NCBI RefSeq assembly: GCF_018698455.1
Contig: NZ_JABIOQ010000060.1
Span: forward strand, 1-64,000
Source: Sulfurimonas sp.
GTDB taxonomy: Bacteria; Campylobacterota; Campylobacteria; Campylobacterales; Sulfurimonadaceae
Length of the DNA stretch: 64,000 nucleotides
Direction: 5' to 3'
Shown here: positions 1 through 7,858 of the stretch, one piece after another
How the letters are laid out: each line of letters opens with the position of its first letter
Numbering within the stretch: position 1 is the first letter of the stretch
Translations under genes and position numbers: made by a program
Notes under the pieces: model-generated
Seen by the model: only the letters and a program-made list of their open reading frames with translations
Database searches by the model: none
Told to the model about the DNA's origin: nothing

Positions 1-44
1 AAAATCAAATCTAGCATTAAAAGTGACGAATACTAAAAAAGCAT

Positions 45-123
45 TCGGACACTTTACGCTAAAATACTGTTACAGAAAATATCTCTTCTTAAACTGTCCG
101 AACTCAAACGACATGGGTGTCCG
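45..123. repeat. TGTCCG motif repeated around the broken helicase end
   Basis: TCGGACA at 45-51 is an exact inverted copy of TGTCCGA at 95-101. A third copy, GTGTCCG, lies at 117-123 inside the last helicase codons and is the inverted complement of CGGACAC at 46-52. The helicase reading frame stops between the second and third copies. Such spacing could mark the edge of an insertion or deletion, but only about 100 bases are visible to the left, so no mobile element can be named. Confidence 0.3.
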
Positions 124-1228
124 GATACTCCGTTATATGCATATATGCATGTGCCATAGCTTCAGCATGTGCAATGTTTATGCAAAATACTAGTGAAGCT
201 TCTCTTTTAAGTACAGTATCTTTTGTACTATGAACAATCTTTAAGATATTTTCATAATTATTAAAAGCTTCATCTAGTTCCGTTTGGTTATAATCTCCAC
301 CAACTAGGCTAATAGGTGACAGATCTATTTTTACAGGTGCATAACATAATGGATAAACTAAATAAGCATTATCTAGCATATATTGAAGATCATACTTATT
401 TATATGATATTCAAAACCTTGCAAAGTTATACCATTATGATCATATGGTGTAGCAGATAAACCAACAAGTCTTCCGTTAAATTCCTCAAGAACCTGCTCA
501 ATCATTTTTCCACTAAAGCCATAATGTATCTCATCTATAATAATCATAGTAGGTTTAAAACCCAAATCTCTTTTATGTGCTGTTTGTAAAGTTGAAATAA
601 ACATATGATAATTTACATTATATTCACTGGGTCCATGAATTATTTGTGAATCTATCTCTGCAAATGTTTTTTGTAACTGTTCTAACAAAATAATTTTAGG
701 AGCAACTACTAAGACGATACCACCTTTCTTTATTTCATTTTTTGCAATTTGTGCCGCTATAACAGACTTTCCAGCTCCAGTTGGTGCCTCAACTAAAACA
801 GACTTATCAAGTAATGAAACTTGCTTAATAATACTTTCTTGATAAGGTCGCAGTACAAAATCCATTGAACAACTATGCTTCAAAACTAATTTGTATGTAT
901 ATGGCCTTGTACTGTAATCAATGTCAACTAGGTTTTCTCTTTCTGCATATACTGATGGATATTCAAACTCTTGTTTTGAACGATATTCAGGACGTACATA
1001 ATCTCTATATATTCTTGGATACTCAAACTTTTTTAAGATATCTTTCTGCGTTAACCAATTAACTGAAGTTGATTTTTTAAGCTCTTTTGAGTGCAGCTCA
1101 TTTATTATTAAATTCGTAAAGAGTCTTGCCAATTGCAATTCAATTTCTCTTTTTTGAGCTTCATTCTCAAAAGAGCTTATTTTCATTCTCTGATCAAAAT
1201 CTATTGTAAAGTCATTAACACTTAACAT
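104..1228 (-). CDS. SF2 DEAD/DEAH-box helicase, C-terminally truncated
   Basis: The N-terminal RecA-like domain of a superfamily 2 helicase is clear: a Q-like LRPYQESI near residue 127, Walker A APTGAGKS near 148, the Walker B box IDEIH near 231, and motif III GLSATP near 257. About 114 residues follow, ending a little after the start of the second RecA-like domain (ASLVFCINIAHAEAM). The region carrying motifs V and VI is absent. The stop is TGA at 104-106, and in the next frame the sequence stays open for only about 13 codons. The protein is therefore probably broken and without full helicase activity. It begins 8 bases after the PLD-like gene and is the last visible gene of a three-gene operon. 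The first 120 residues match nothing I recognise and may be a partner-binding domain. Confidence 0.75.
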   Translation of the reverse strand: MLSVNDFTIDFDQRMKISSFENEAQKREIELQLARLFTNLIINELHSKELKKSTSVNWLTQKDILKKFEYPRIYRDYVRPEYRSKQEFEYPSVYAERENLVDIDYSTRPYTYKLVLKHSCSMDFVLRPYQESIIKQVSLLDKSVLVEAPTGAGKSVIAAQIAKNEIKKGGIVLVVAPKIILLEQLQKTFAEIDSQIIHGPSEYNVNYHMFISTLQTAHKRDLGFKPTMIIIDEIHYGFSGKMIEQVLEEFNGRLVGLSATPYDHNGITLQGFEYHINKYDLQYMLDNAYLVYPLCYAPVKIDLSPISLVGGDYNQTELDEAFNNYENILKIVHSTKDTVLKREASLVFCINIAHAEAMAHAYMHITEYPDTHVV

Positions 1229-1236
1229 ATTTTTCC

Positions 1237-2148
1237 CTACAGACTTAGCTTTAACTCGTATGAAGAAGAATTCTCTCTAAAGTCTTTTACTATATCTGAA
1301 AGTGTACTATATTCTAGTTTTGCCCATGTAGATTTTCCTTCTTCCCTTACATCAAGACCAGCACCAACATGAACTCCACACTGATCAGTGATAATATATC
1401 TATCATGCCAACTATCAGTTTTATCCCACTGATATAACCTACATATATGCCCATACTTTTGAAATATTTCTTTAGAAGATCTTTCCCATGAGCTTTTAAA
1501 CTTATGGCCATCAGTTTCACCATACTTAAAACGTGTATGAATTTCTATAGTACCTTTTTGAGCGTTACCTCTTTGACTTCTCAATTCTTGAGCCACTATA
1601 TTAAGAGTAGCTCTGTATTTAGGCCTTATTGTATCAAAGTATGGATCAATTAAAATCACTTTCTTTGCATAACTTAATATAGGTTTTAATTCTTGTAATA
1701 AATTTACTTCATTTTGAATAATATAGTGTGTACGCAACCGTTCATCTTGCCATTTATCACTCTCAAACAAACTTTGTAAAGAAATAGTCTTATCATTTTT
1801 TGATAATGAGAGCATACTAAAAAATGGCTCTAAGTCGTCAGATATTTTTGCAAGCTCAATCCATTCTTCTTCGGATGAAGGCTTTAGTTCAGCCTTTTTA
1901 TGCCCAACAATAAGATTATGATCCTTTAAATTAGACAAGAGATGTAACAGCTTATCCTTATGAGATGGCTGTAAAGAATTTATTTGTTGCAAGACTTGTT
2001 TTCTCCAATCCCCATTATTCAAGTCAGCTAAAATACCATTTTTATTTACTTCCTTTAAAAACATTTGTAAAAAGAAAAAATTACTAGAATCTGAGTTCAA
2101 TGCCTCTTCGGTAAACAGTTGTGGTGTACAAGAAAAATCATATAGCAT
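1237..2148 (-). CDS. PLD-like domain protein, candidate nuclease or effector
   Basis: A 303-residue protein whose C-terminal half resembles phospholipase D-like proteins of defence operons. A strand-like VILIDPYFD lies near residue 165 and a WHDRYIITD motif near 247, followed by GAGLD. The H-x-R-(x)4-D arrangement is a variant of the PLD HxK(x)4D motif, with Arg for Lys. Only one such motif is visible, so activity would need a dimer or may be lost. The N-terminal half is alpha-helical with no recognised domain. The start codon shares one base with the stop of the AAA gene (TAATG), which indicates translational coupling. The helicase follows 8 bases later. The role is inferred from context: PLD-like proteins beside an ATPase and a helicase are often nucleases, but this is not shown here. 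Confidence 0.6.
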   Translation of the reverse strand: MLYDFSCTPQLFTEEALNSDSSNFFFLQMFLKEVNKNGILADLNNGDWRKQVLQQINSLQPSHKDKLLHLLSNLKDHNLIVGHKKAELKPSSEEEWIELAKISDDLEPFFSMLSLSKNDKTISLQSLFESDKWQDERLRTHYIIQNEVNLLQELKPILSYAKKVILIDPYFDTIRPKYRATLNIVAQELRSQRGNAQKGTIEIHTRFKYGETDGHKFKSSWERSSKEIFQKYGHICRLYQWDKTDSWHDRYIITDQCGVHVGAGLDVREEGKSTWAKLEYSTLSDIVKDFRENSSSYELKLSL

Positions 2149-4451
2149 TAAAAAAACCTTTCTGTAAAACCTTCTTCAAAAAAACCACCTGGCCATGGAT
2201 CAAGTAATGAGCCGTCTTCATCTAATTGAAGTTCTAAAACATATGTTTTATTCTCATCTGCATCAACATATAAAATAGATACATCATTTGGGGTTAAGGA
2301 TAAATTTTCATTAGGTAAAGTACCTTCTACAGTTTGTCTCATTCGTTTCATTAAACGTAATAATAAATGCTCACTATGTGTTTCTACTATGGAAGTGTTA
2401 GAGTTATCTTTAAAACTTTTAATAAACTCGTCTGCTAAATCACTTTGAACTGCAGGATGCAAATGTAATTCAGGCTGTTCAACTGCAATAACTTGACCTT
2501 TTTCACTAAATAAAGTAACCAAAATTGGCAATACTTGACTTACTCCTAGTCCCATTTCTCTAATATTAACTGGAGTATTGTATCTCTTATCATAAAAAGA
2601 AAATTCTTTGATCTGGTCTAACATATTAAAATCATCTTCACTAAAATGTTTTTTTCTTTTGTCTTTAAAGACCTCTTGCATTTTCATAATATTTTGCTCA
2701 TTAAGTTTGACATGCTTTTGTAATCCTAGTTCATAGGGTGTCTTTAGTTTGTCACTAGAAAGCCATACATTAAGCATGGCTTGTAGTTTATTGTCGTGTT
2801 TTAAAAGTTCCCATGCGTAAGTTGAAGCATCAGATTCAATTTCTCTATCTGCATATGCAAATTCATGTCTTTCAGGGAAACTTCTAAGCGGACCTATATA
2901 CTTCATCCCCGTGGACTTTTTAACTGCCTTATTAACATCAACTATCCAGCTAAACAAAATTAAAGAAACAATATCAGCAATATTATGTATACCATACTCA
3001 TCAGCTAAATCACAAAGTTCCTGATTTTCGGAAATTCTTTCATAAATATCATCAGAAATATCAAATTTTGCATCAAAGGCTTCCTTAGAGTGATCTTCAT
3101 TTTTTAGCATTTTTAAATCTTCAGTTATTTCTTCTGATGATCGTTTAATATAATTTATATATTTTGTCTCAAAATCATGATTCCATTCAAAAAAAGTACC
3201 AATATCATTTGGATGAATATTTTCAAGCTCCAATAAGATACTTTTCTTTTCAGTAATATAAGAGTTTAAACTGACTATACCATCACCTTCAGATAAATAT
3301 TTCTTAATAGCTGAAACTATTTCTTTATTGCTATCCCACTTCCCATAATTTTGTATATTATGTAGAATTTGATCTATAAACCAATGTTCTGGATTCAATA
3401 AGATTAAGTAGTTTTGATTTTCTGTATTTTTACAGCCTTCAATTTTTTCAGTTAATATACTCTTAAATAACCATTCTTTTCCTATAGAATAAATTGTTTG
3501 AGTATCAGATACTTCTCCGGACTTTGTTTTTCCAATTGTTGTATTTATTGTGATTTTATCATCCAAATTGTATGTTTTTTGAATAAATTCATACAAGTCT
3601 TCAGTAAAAATTTTTAATTGTTCATCTGATGCCTTTTCAAGTGCATTAATAAAAAAATCTTCAGTTAGTTCGAACTTATCATCTCGTAAATATTCATTTG
3701 ATTCAGTTTCATCATTTTTTTCTTCAACCCACTCATTATCTGTAAATTTTTCTTTCTTTATTGTTTGACAGTAGAGTTGCTTAATATTAAGAAGATCTTT
3801 CGTAGACACTGAAGCATCTATATAAAATTTTTCCATAGTTCCTAATGGTTTATTGTATATTTTCTTTGTGTACCGGAAAGGTGGTATAGTTCGCTTTCCA
3901 AATAGATTTGTTTCATATTCTGCAGTTTCATGAATAAATGTTTCTAATCTAGACATATCAAAATGTTCAAGATCAAAATCATTAAAATTTTCTTCTAGCC
4001 AATAAAAAAATCTTGAATCTCCACTATTGATATGAACCCAAGGGTTATTTTTAATAAATGCATCTTTAATTTGATTATGCATATCTAAAGGGATAAGATT
4101 TAATAAATATTCTCTTTCTTCAAATTGATACTTTCCCGTTCTTAATTTATCAAGTGAATTATCTACAGTCCCAGCATATGTAAATTCTAAGGAAACTTCT
4201 TTTTCAGGGTCTTTTTTATGTACAAAGTTCTGGAATCCTCCAAGATTAATAGTATCTCCCAGTTTAATTTCTGAAGGCGAAAAAGTCGAAGTTTTATATA
4301 AATTATTAAAGTATGATATTGAGTGTATAATACTAGACTTTCCAATACTATTCGGTCCATATATAAGTGTAATTGGCTTTAAATCAAATCTTTGTAACTT
4401 TTCACCAAATGGTTTGAAGTTAGCAATACCAAATTTGTTTATTTCTCTCAT
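2148..4451 (-). CDS. AAA/ABC-type ATPase with DUF3696-like C-terminus
   Basis: A 767-residue SMC/ABC-like ATPase. Walker A GPNSIGKS lies at 32-39. Near the C-terminus come a signature-like GLGVSQVLP, Walker B VIAVEQPELHLHP and a switch His in IVETHSEHLL. The last 45 residues (ILYVD, then DPWPGGFFEEGF) match the tail I know from DUF3696 ATPases. The roughly 450 residues between the ATPase halves are charged and helical. No Toprim domain is visible, so this is not a classic OLD nuclease; the PLD-like neighbour could be the effector. It is the first gene of the leftward operon, with ribosome site AAAGG 7 bases before ATG. Such ATPases act as sensors or motors in several phage-defence and toxin systems. 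I cannot assign a named system. Confidence 0.75.
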   Translation of the reverse strand: MREINKFGIANFKPFGEKLQRFDLKPITLIYGPNSIGKSSIIHSISYFNNLYKTSTFSPSEIKLGDTINLGGFQNFVHKKDPEKEVSLEFTYAGTVDNSLDKLRTGKYQFEEREYLLNLIPLDMHNQIKDAFIKNNPWVHINSGDSRFFYWLEENFNDFDLEHFDMSRLETFIHETAEYETNLFGKRTIPPFRYTKKIYNKPLGTMEKFYIDASVSTKDLLNIKQLYCQTIKKEKFTDNEWVEEKNDETESNEYLRDDKFELTEDFFINALEKASDEQLKIFTEDLYEFIQKTYNLDDKITINTTIGKTKSGEVSDTQTIYSIGKEWLFKSILTEKIEGCKNTENQNYLILLNPEHWFIDQILHNIQNYGKWDSNKEIVSAIKKYLSEGDGIVSLNSYITEKKSILLELENIHPNDIGTFFEWNHDFETKYINYIKRSSEEITEDLKMLKNEDHSKEAFDAKFDISDDIYERISENQELCDLADEYGIHNIADIVSLILFSWIVDVNKAVKKSTGMKYIGPLRSFPERHEFAYADREIESDASTYAWELLKHDNKLQAMLNVWLSSDKLKTPYELGLQKHVKLNEQNIMKMQEVFKDKRKKHFSEDDFNMLDQIKEFSFYDKRYNTPVNIREMGLGVSQVLPILVTLFSEKGQVIAVEQPELHLHPAVQSDLADEFIKSFKDNSNTSIVETHSEHLLLRLMKRMRQTVEGTLPNENLSLTPNDVSILYVDADENKTYVLELQLDEDGSLLDPWPGGFFEEGFTERFF

Positions 4452-4454
4452 AAT

Positions 4455-4520
4455 TTGCCTTTAATTTTTTTAGATGGTAGAATTCTACAGTTTATTTATG
4501 ACAAAACTTGTCAATAAAGG
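4455..4520. promoter_or_regulatory. Divergent promoter/operator between AAA operon and WYL regulator
   Basis: On the plus strand TTGCCT (4455-4460) and TAGAAT (4478-4483) are spaced by 17 bases, a good sigma-70 pair for the WYL gene. The perfect 12-base palindrome GTAGAATTCTAC (4477-4488) covers that -10 box. A second palindrome, TGACAA-aac-TTGTCA (4499-4513), contains TTGACA in the minus-strand direction, a possible -35 box for the operon. AAAGGA at 4515-4520 is the ribosome site for the TTG start at 4527. The layout suggests that the WYL protein represses both directions. Confidence 0.55.
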
Positions 4521-4526
4521 AATATT

Positions 4527-5528
4527 TTGTCTACAGCAATCTCAAACAAGATAAATCATATCTTTAAATTAATGATAATGCTTGTTAATGATAAAGAATT
4601 ATATCCACAAGATACAAATCTTCAAAACGAGTTAGAAATAAGTGAAAGAACTTTAAGAAGATACCTTGAAAATATATATAAATTATTTAGTCATATTGTG
4701 CTTATTGAGAAAGTCAAAAAAGATGATGTAAATAGACGTATTGATGTATACAGATGTTCAAATAAAGATCAAGATAATATACATATATTAAAATACTTTG
4801 CAAACAACACTTCTGATATTACTTGGGTTATGCAATTGGCCCTTGAAAACAATCCTACTCTACTAGAAAACTTGTCAAAAACTGAACAAAATTCTATTAA
4901 GTCTACTATTAACCAAGATACAGATACTATTGAATTTGTCACAAGGCCTTTTGAAAAATTCAGTATAGAACAGCAAAGTATATTTAATGCACTGAAATTT
5001 GCAGTAAAAAATCATGAGTATAAAAATATAGCATACAAGTATGAAGAACTTGAAGAGCTCCTTGATGTAAAATGCTTGAAAATTCTGTTTATTTCTAATA
5101 ATTGGTACTTAGCTATTGAAGCAAAAAACAATATCCATAGATTGCTAAGAATTTCATTTATCCAAGAAATTTCATATTCTAAAAAATCTAATTATCAAAA
5201 GAGTGTTCTGAATAAATATAACCAGTATTACCGAAAAATACAAAACCCATTTACCCAGTATAATGTCAAGGCTCAAATAGCAATATTACAGGTATCACAT
5301 AGTCGTGCAAAATACTTTAAGTCAAATATGAAAAAGTTTTTCCCATCTCAAAGATATATAGATGAAGATAAAGATGGAAATATTAAGATATCAATAGAAT
5401 ATACACAACCAATAGAGATATTGCCATTTATCAAGCAATGGTTACCACATATAACTATTATTGAACCAGAATATTTAAAGATTGAGTTAAAAAAAGAATT
5501 AACTGAAGCTATACATGATTTAGACTAA
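4527..5528 (+). CDS. WYL-domain transcriptional regulator
   Basis: A 333-residue regulator. An N-terminal winged helix-turn-helix is seen in LEISERTLRRYLENI (residues 36-50). A WYL domain with the literal motif NNWYLAIEAK lies at 191-200, followed by RLLRISFIQEI, and a C-terminal WCX-like part occupies roughly 245-330. The start is TTG, chosen because AAAGGA lies 6 bases upstream and no better ATG precedes the HTH. WYL regulators of the BrxR/CapW type commonly repress phage-defence operons and are thought to sense nucleic-acid ligands. The divergent position and the two palindromes fit that role for the AAA/PLD/helicase operon, but the regulated target is inferred. Confidence 0.82.
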   Translation: MSTAISNKINHIFKLMIMLVNDKELYPQDTNLQNELEISERTLRRYLENIYKLFSHIVLIEKVKKDDVNRRIDVYRCSNKDQDNIHILKYFANNTSDITWVMQLALENNPTLLENLSKTEQNSIKSTINQDTDTIEFVTRPFEKFSIEQQSIFNALKFAVKNHEYKNIAYKYEELEELLDVKCLKILFISNNWYLAIEAKNNIHRLLRISFIQEISYSKKSNYQKSVLNKYNQYYRKIQNPFTQYNVKAQIAILQVSHSRAKYFKSNMKKFFPSQRYIDEDKDGNIKISIEYTQPIEILPFIKQWLPHITIIEPEYLKIELKKELTEAIHDLD

Positions 5529-6048
5529 TAAAAGTCATATTGTTAAGTGGCACTAAGAAGATTTGATGCCGGATTTGTGCCAGTAGTTTTACACTTTTTC
5601 GTCATTTTCAGTAAATATGGTCGCTAGAAGTGTCCTATTTTACTTAAAAATTAGACTCCACTGAATAATCATAATAGACTCTTCTATAAATTTTAAGGAC
5701 TATTGCTCAATCAATGTAATTCAATAATTGACAAATAATAATTTAAGGTTAGGTTTTGTACATTATTTGTACACTTTTAGCTCTGTATTAGTTCTTGAAT
5801 AAGTATTCATTATGCAGACCAAGGGGCATAAGTTGAACGAATTAATATTTTAAAAGTCCTTACATTAGGACTAAACCTCTATTTTAAGTGCTTCTGAGAG
5901 AATTTAAGTTATGCTTCTAACTACAATTCAATTCTCCTCGGGGTCACCACATATAAAAAACACTCCATTCACATACATTCAGCAATAACAAACTTTTTAA
6001 ATCTTATAATAAATATACTTCTAGAGATAATACATATGGCGGATATAC
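5529..6048. other. 520-base AT-rich intergenic region without a gene
   Basis: No open frame with coding character is visible. It holds a pair of TGTACA boxes 11 bases apart (5757-5762 and 5768-5773), a small hairpin AGTCCT-tacatt-AGGACT (5855-5872), and a tRNA 3'-end-like fragment (annotated separately). It separates the accessory island from the host-like kinase gene and is the probable junction between them. Confidence 0.5.
5927..5949 (+). other. tRNA 3'-end-like fragment, candidate attachment site
   Basis: The stretch reads as the 3' end of a tRNA: a T-loop-like TTCAATT, a T-stem half CTCCT, a 7-base acceptor half CGGGGTC, discriminator A and an encoded CCA. The upstream bases do not form the other half of the T-stem, and there is no anticodon arm, so this is not a whole tRNA. 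A tRNA 3' end without its gene is the usual scar left by tyrosine-recombinase integration. It lies between the defence-like genes and the host genes. An intact tRNA with the same 3' end elsewhere would be the test. Confidence 0.35.
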
Positions 6049-7161
6049 ATGAAAATAGATTTTCACTCAAAAAACATACTAATTGTTGATGATTTAAATA
6101 CTAATATTATATTTTTAAAGATACTACTCACAGAAGAAGGGTATTCTTCTGTCTATACAGCAGATTCTGCAAAAAAAGCTTATAGTATTTTAGAAACTCA
6201 TAACATTGAATTAATACTTCTTGATATTTCAATGCCAGATATAGATGGTATAGAAGCAACTAAATATATTAGAAATCAAGAGAGTTACAAGCATATTCCA
6301 ATCATGATGGTTACAGCCGATACAACTAGTCAAACACTCGAAAAAAGTTTTGATGCTGGAGCGAATGATTACATAACAAAACCAGTGAATATCGCGAATC
6401 TTAGAATTCGTGCTGAGAGTCTCTTTATGAGTGCATATAAAGATGCCATCATCCAAAAACAAGATAGACTTTTAGCAGTAAATGATACAGTAAAAATGTT
6501 AGCACACCAATGGAGACAACCCATTGCATCTATCGCTGCTACAACTATGTCTATATCTGTAAAAAATGAGCTAGAAACACTAGAGTCCAAAGACCTTAAT
6601 ATTGCTTTATCTAAAATCAATGACTACTTACAAAATCTATCTCGCTCAATAGACGATTTTGCACAACTTTCTAAAATAGAAACAGAATCTTCATGTAATG
6701 ATATTAATACAACTATAAAAGAAAGTCTAGCATTAATAAAAGATAATTTCATTGTCAATAATATTGTAATAAAAACTAATTTAACTTCATCTAAACCAGT
6801 CGTTTATTTTAAAAATGAACTTCTAAAAATTCTCGTTTCTATCTATAAAAATTCCATCGAAGCATTCCAAAAAAACAATATAGATAATGGTAAAAATCTA
6901 AAAATAACCACTCATCAAACTGATGAAATAACTAAAATTACAATTACGGATAATGCGGGTGGTATTGATGCTTCTGTTATAGAAAAAATATTTGATCCTT
7001 ATGTAAGTACTAAGAAGGAAAAAAATGGTGTTGGATTAGGTCTTTATAACGCTGTAAATATTCTAAGAGATTATATGAATGCAAGTATTCACCTTGAATC
7101 AGATAAAGGTGTCACTACAGTTACTATCCAAATACCTAACCAAGAGATGATAACTAGTTAA
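6049..7161 (+). CDS. Response regulator receiver-histidine kinase hybrid
   Basis: An N-terminal receiver domain (about 8-120) has the acidic pair VDD at 13-15, phospho-acceptor D59 in LLDISMPD and Lys in YITKPV. A kinase core follows: the phospho-His lies in MLAHQWRQPIA (H153), then N box YKNSIEAF, G1 DNAGGID, F box FDPYVS and G2 GVGLGLYNA. No membrane segment or sensor is present, so this is a soluble kinase probably fed by another phosphodonor through its own receiver. The AHQWRQP form of the H box is common in Campylobacterota. The tail overlaps the tail of the convergent tonB gene by 8 bases. No partner regulator is adjacent and the target is unknown. Confidence 0.88.
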   Translation: MKIDFHSKNILIVDDLNTNIIFLKILLTEEGYSSVYTADSAKKAYSILETHNIELILLDISMPDIDGIEATKYIRNQESYKHIPIMMVTADTTSQTLEKSFDAGANDYITKPVNIANLRIRAESLFMSAYKDAIIQKQDRLLAVNDTVKMLAHQWRQPIASIAATTMSISVKNELETLESKDLNIALSKINDYLQNLSRSIDDFAQLSKIETESSCNDINTTIKESLALIKDNFIVNNIVIKTNLTSSKPVVYFKNELLKILVSIYKNSIEAFQKNNIDNGKNLKITTHQTDEITKITITDNAGGIDASVIEKIFDPYVSTKKEKNGVGLGLYNAVNILRDYMNASIHLESDKGVTTVTIQIPNQEMITS

Positions 7162-7849
7162 TTACTAAACTATATCTTATGGGAATATGTAAAATCATTT
7201 TCTCTTTTGGCTTTGGAAACTTTCCTGAAAGATCTTCAATCGTTCTTTGTGCAGCACGACTTAGTATCTCTCTCTTTGAAGAAACAATTATGATATTTTT
7301 AACAGAAGCATCTTTTAAAAGAGTAAATTGAACTATTACTTCTCCTACAATGCCCCTCTTTCTAGCACTTCTTGGATAGTAAAGGTTTTCTTGAAGTAAT
7401 TTTATAATTTTGTCTAAGTTCTCATCAATATACTTCTTTTGTGAACTTTTTTCAATTATACTTGGTACAACAACTTTTTGGATAATTTGTGAAGAAGTTT
7501 CTTCTGTAACTTCTTCTTTAAGTATTTCCTCTGCTACTATTTTTTCTAATTTTGGTTCTCTTATTTTTTCTTTTGGTATTTCTCGAGGCTTTTGAATTGT
7601 CTTTTTTTGAACTTTTTCGACTACTTTTTTGAGTACTTTTTTTTCTATTTTTTTTTGAACTTTTTTTTCTATTTTTTTCTTATTTTTTATCTCTTTTGGT
7701 TCTGGAAAACAAGAAAGCTGTACACACATACACTCTTCTTTTTTCTTACTTTGACTTGTTGCTATGTAAAAATATGAAGAAAATAGAAGTACCATTATAA
7801 ATATGTGAACTATAATGGCGATAGAAAGAGAACTAAGATGTCTTTTCAT
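7154..7849 (-). CDS. tonB: TonB family energy transducer
   Basis: A 231-residue protein with a short cytoplasmic start, one membrane segment (about 10-30), a Lys/Glu-rich linker made of repeated KKIEKKV-type units (about 55-95), and a C-terminal TonB domain (about 150-231) with YPRSARKRGIVGEV and a closing SRAAQRTIEDL. It should couple the inner-membrane proton gradient to outer-membrane receptors with ExbB and ExbD, neither of which is in view. It starts 9 bases after the stop of an amt gene and is probably co-transcribed with it. The linker codons contain A runs of 8, 9, 8 and 7 bases, which could slip. There is no clear ribosome site, so translational coupling to amt is possible. Confidence 0.85.
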   Translation of the reverse strand: MKRHLSSLSIAIIVHIFIMVLLFSSYFYIATSQSKKKEECMCVQLSCFPEPKEIKNKKKIEKKVQKKIEKKVLKKVVEKVQKKTIQKPREIPKEKIREPKLEKIVAEEILKEEVTEETSSQIIQKVVVPSIIEKSSQKKYIDENLDKIIKLLQENLYYPRSARKRGIVGEVIVQFTLLKDASVKNIIIVSSKREILSRAAQRTIEDLSGKFPKPKEKMILHIPIRYSLVIN

Positions 7850-7858
7850 AAAGAACTG

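Noticed and set aside
865-1062. 65-aa plus-strand ORF in the helicase gene
   Set aside because: It is antisense to a clear helicase domain, has no ribosome site, and its composition follows the opposite strand.
6035-6049. Alternative ATG at 6035 for the kinase gene
   Set aside because: It is out of frame with the receiver domain by 14 bases.
7410-7777. Phe-rich ORFs on the plus strand opposite tonB
   Set aside because: They are the reverse of Lys-rich tonB linker codons (TTT/TTC runs) and have no start signal.
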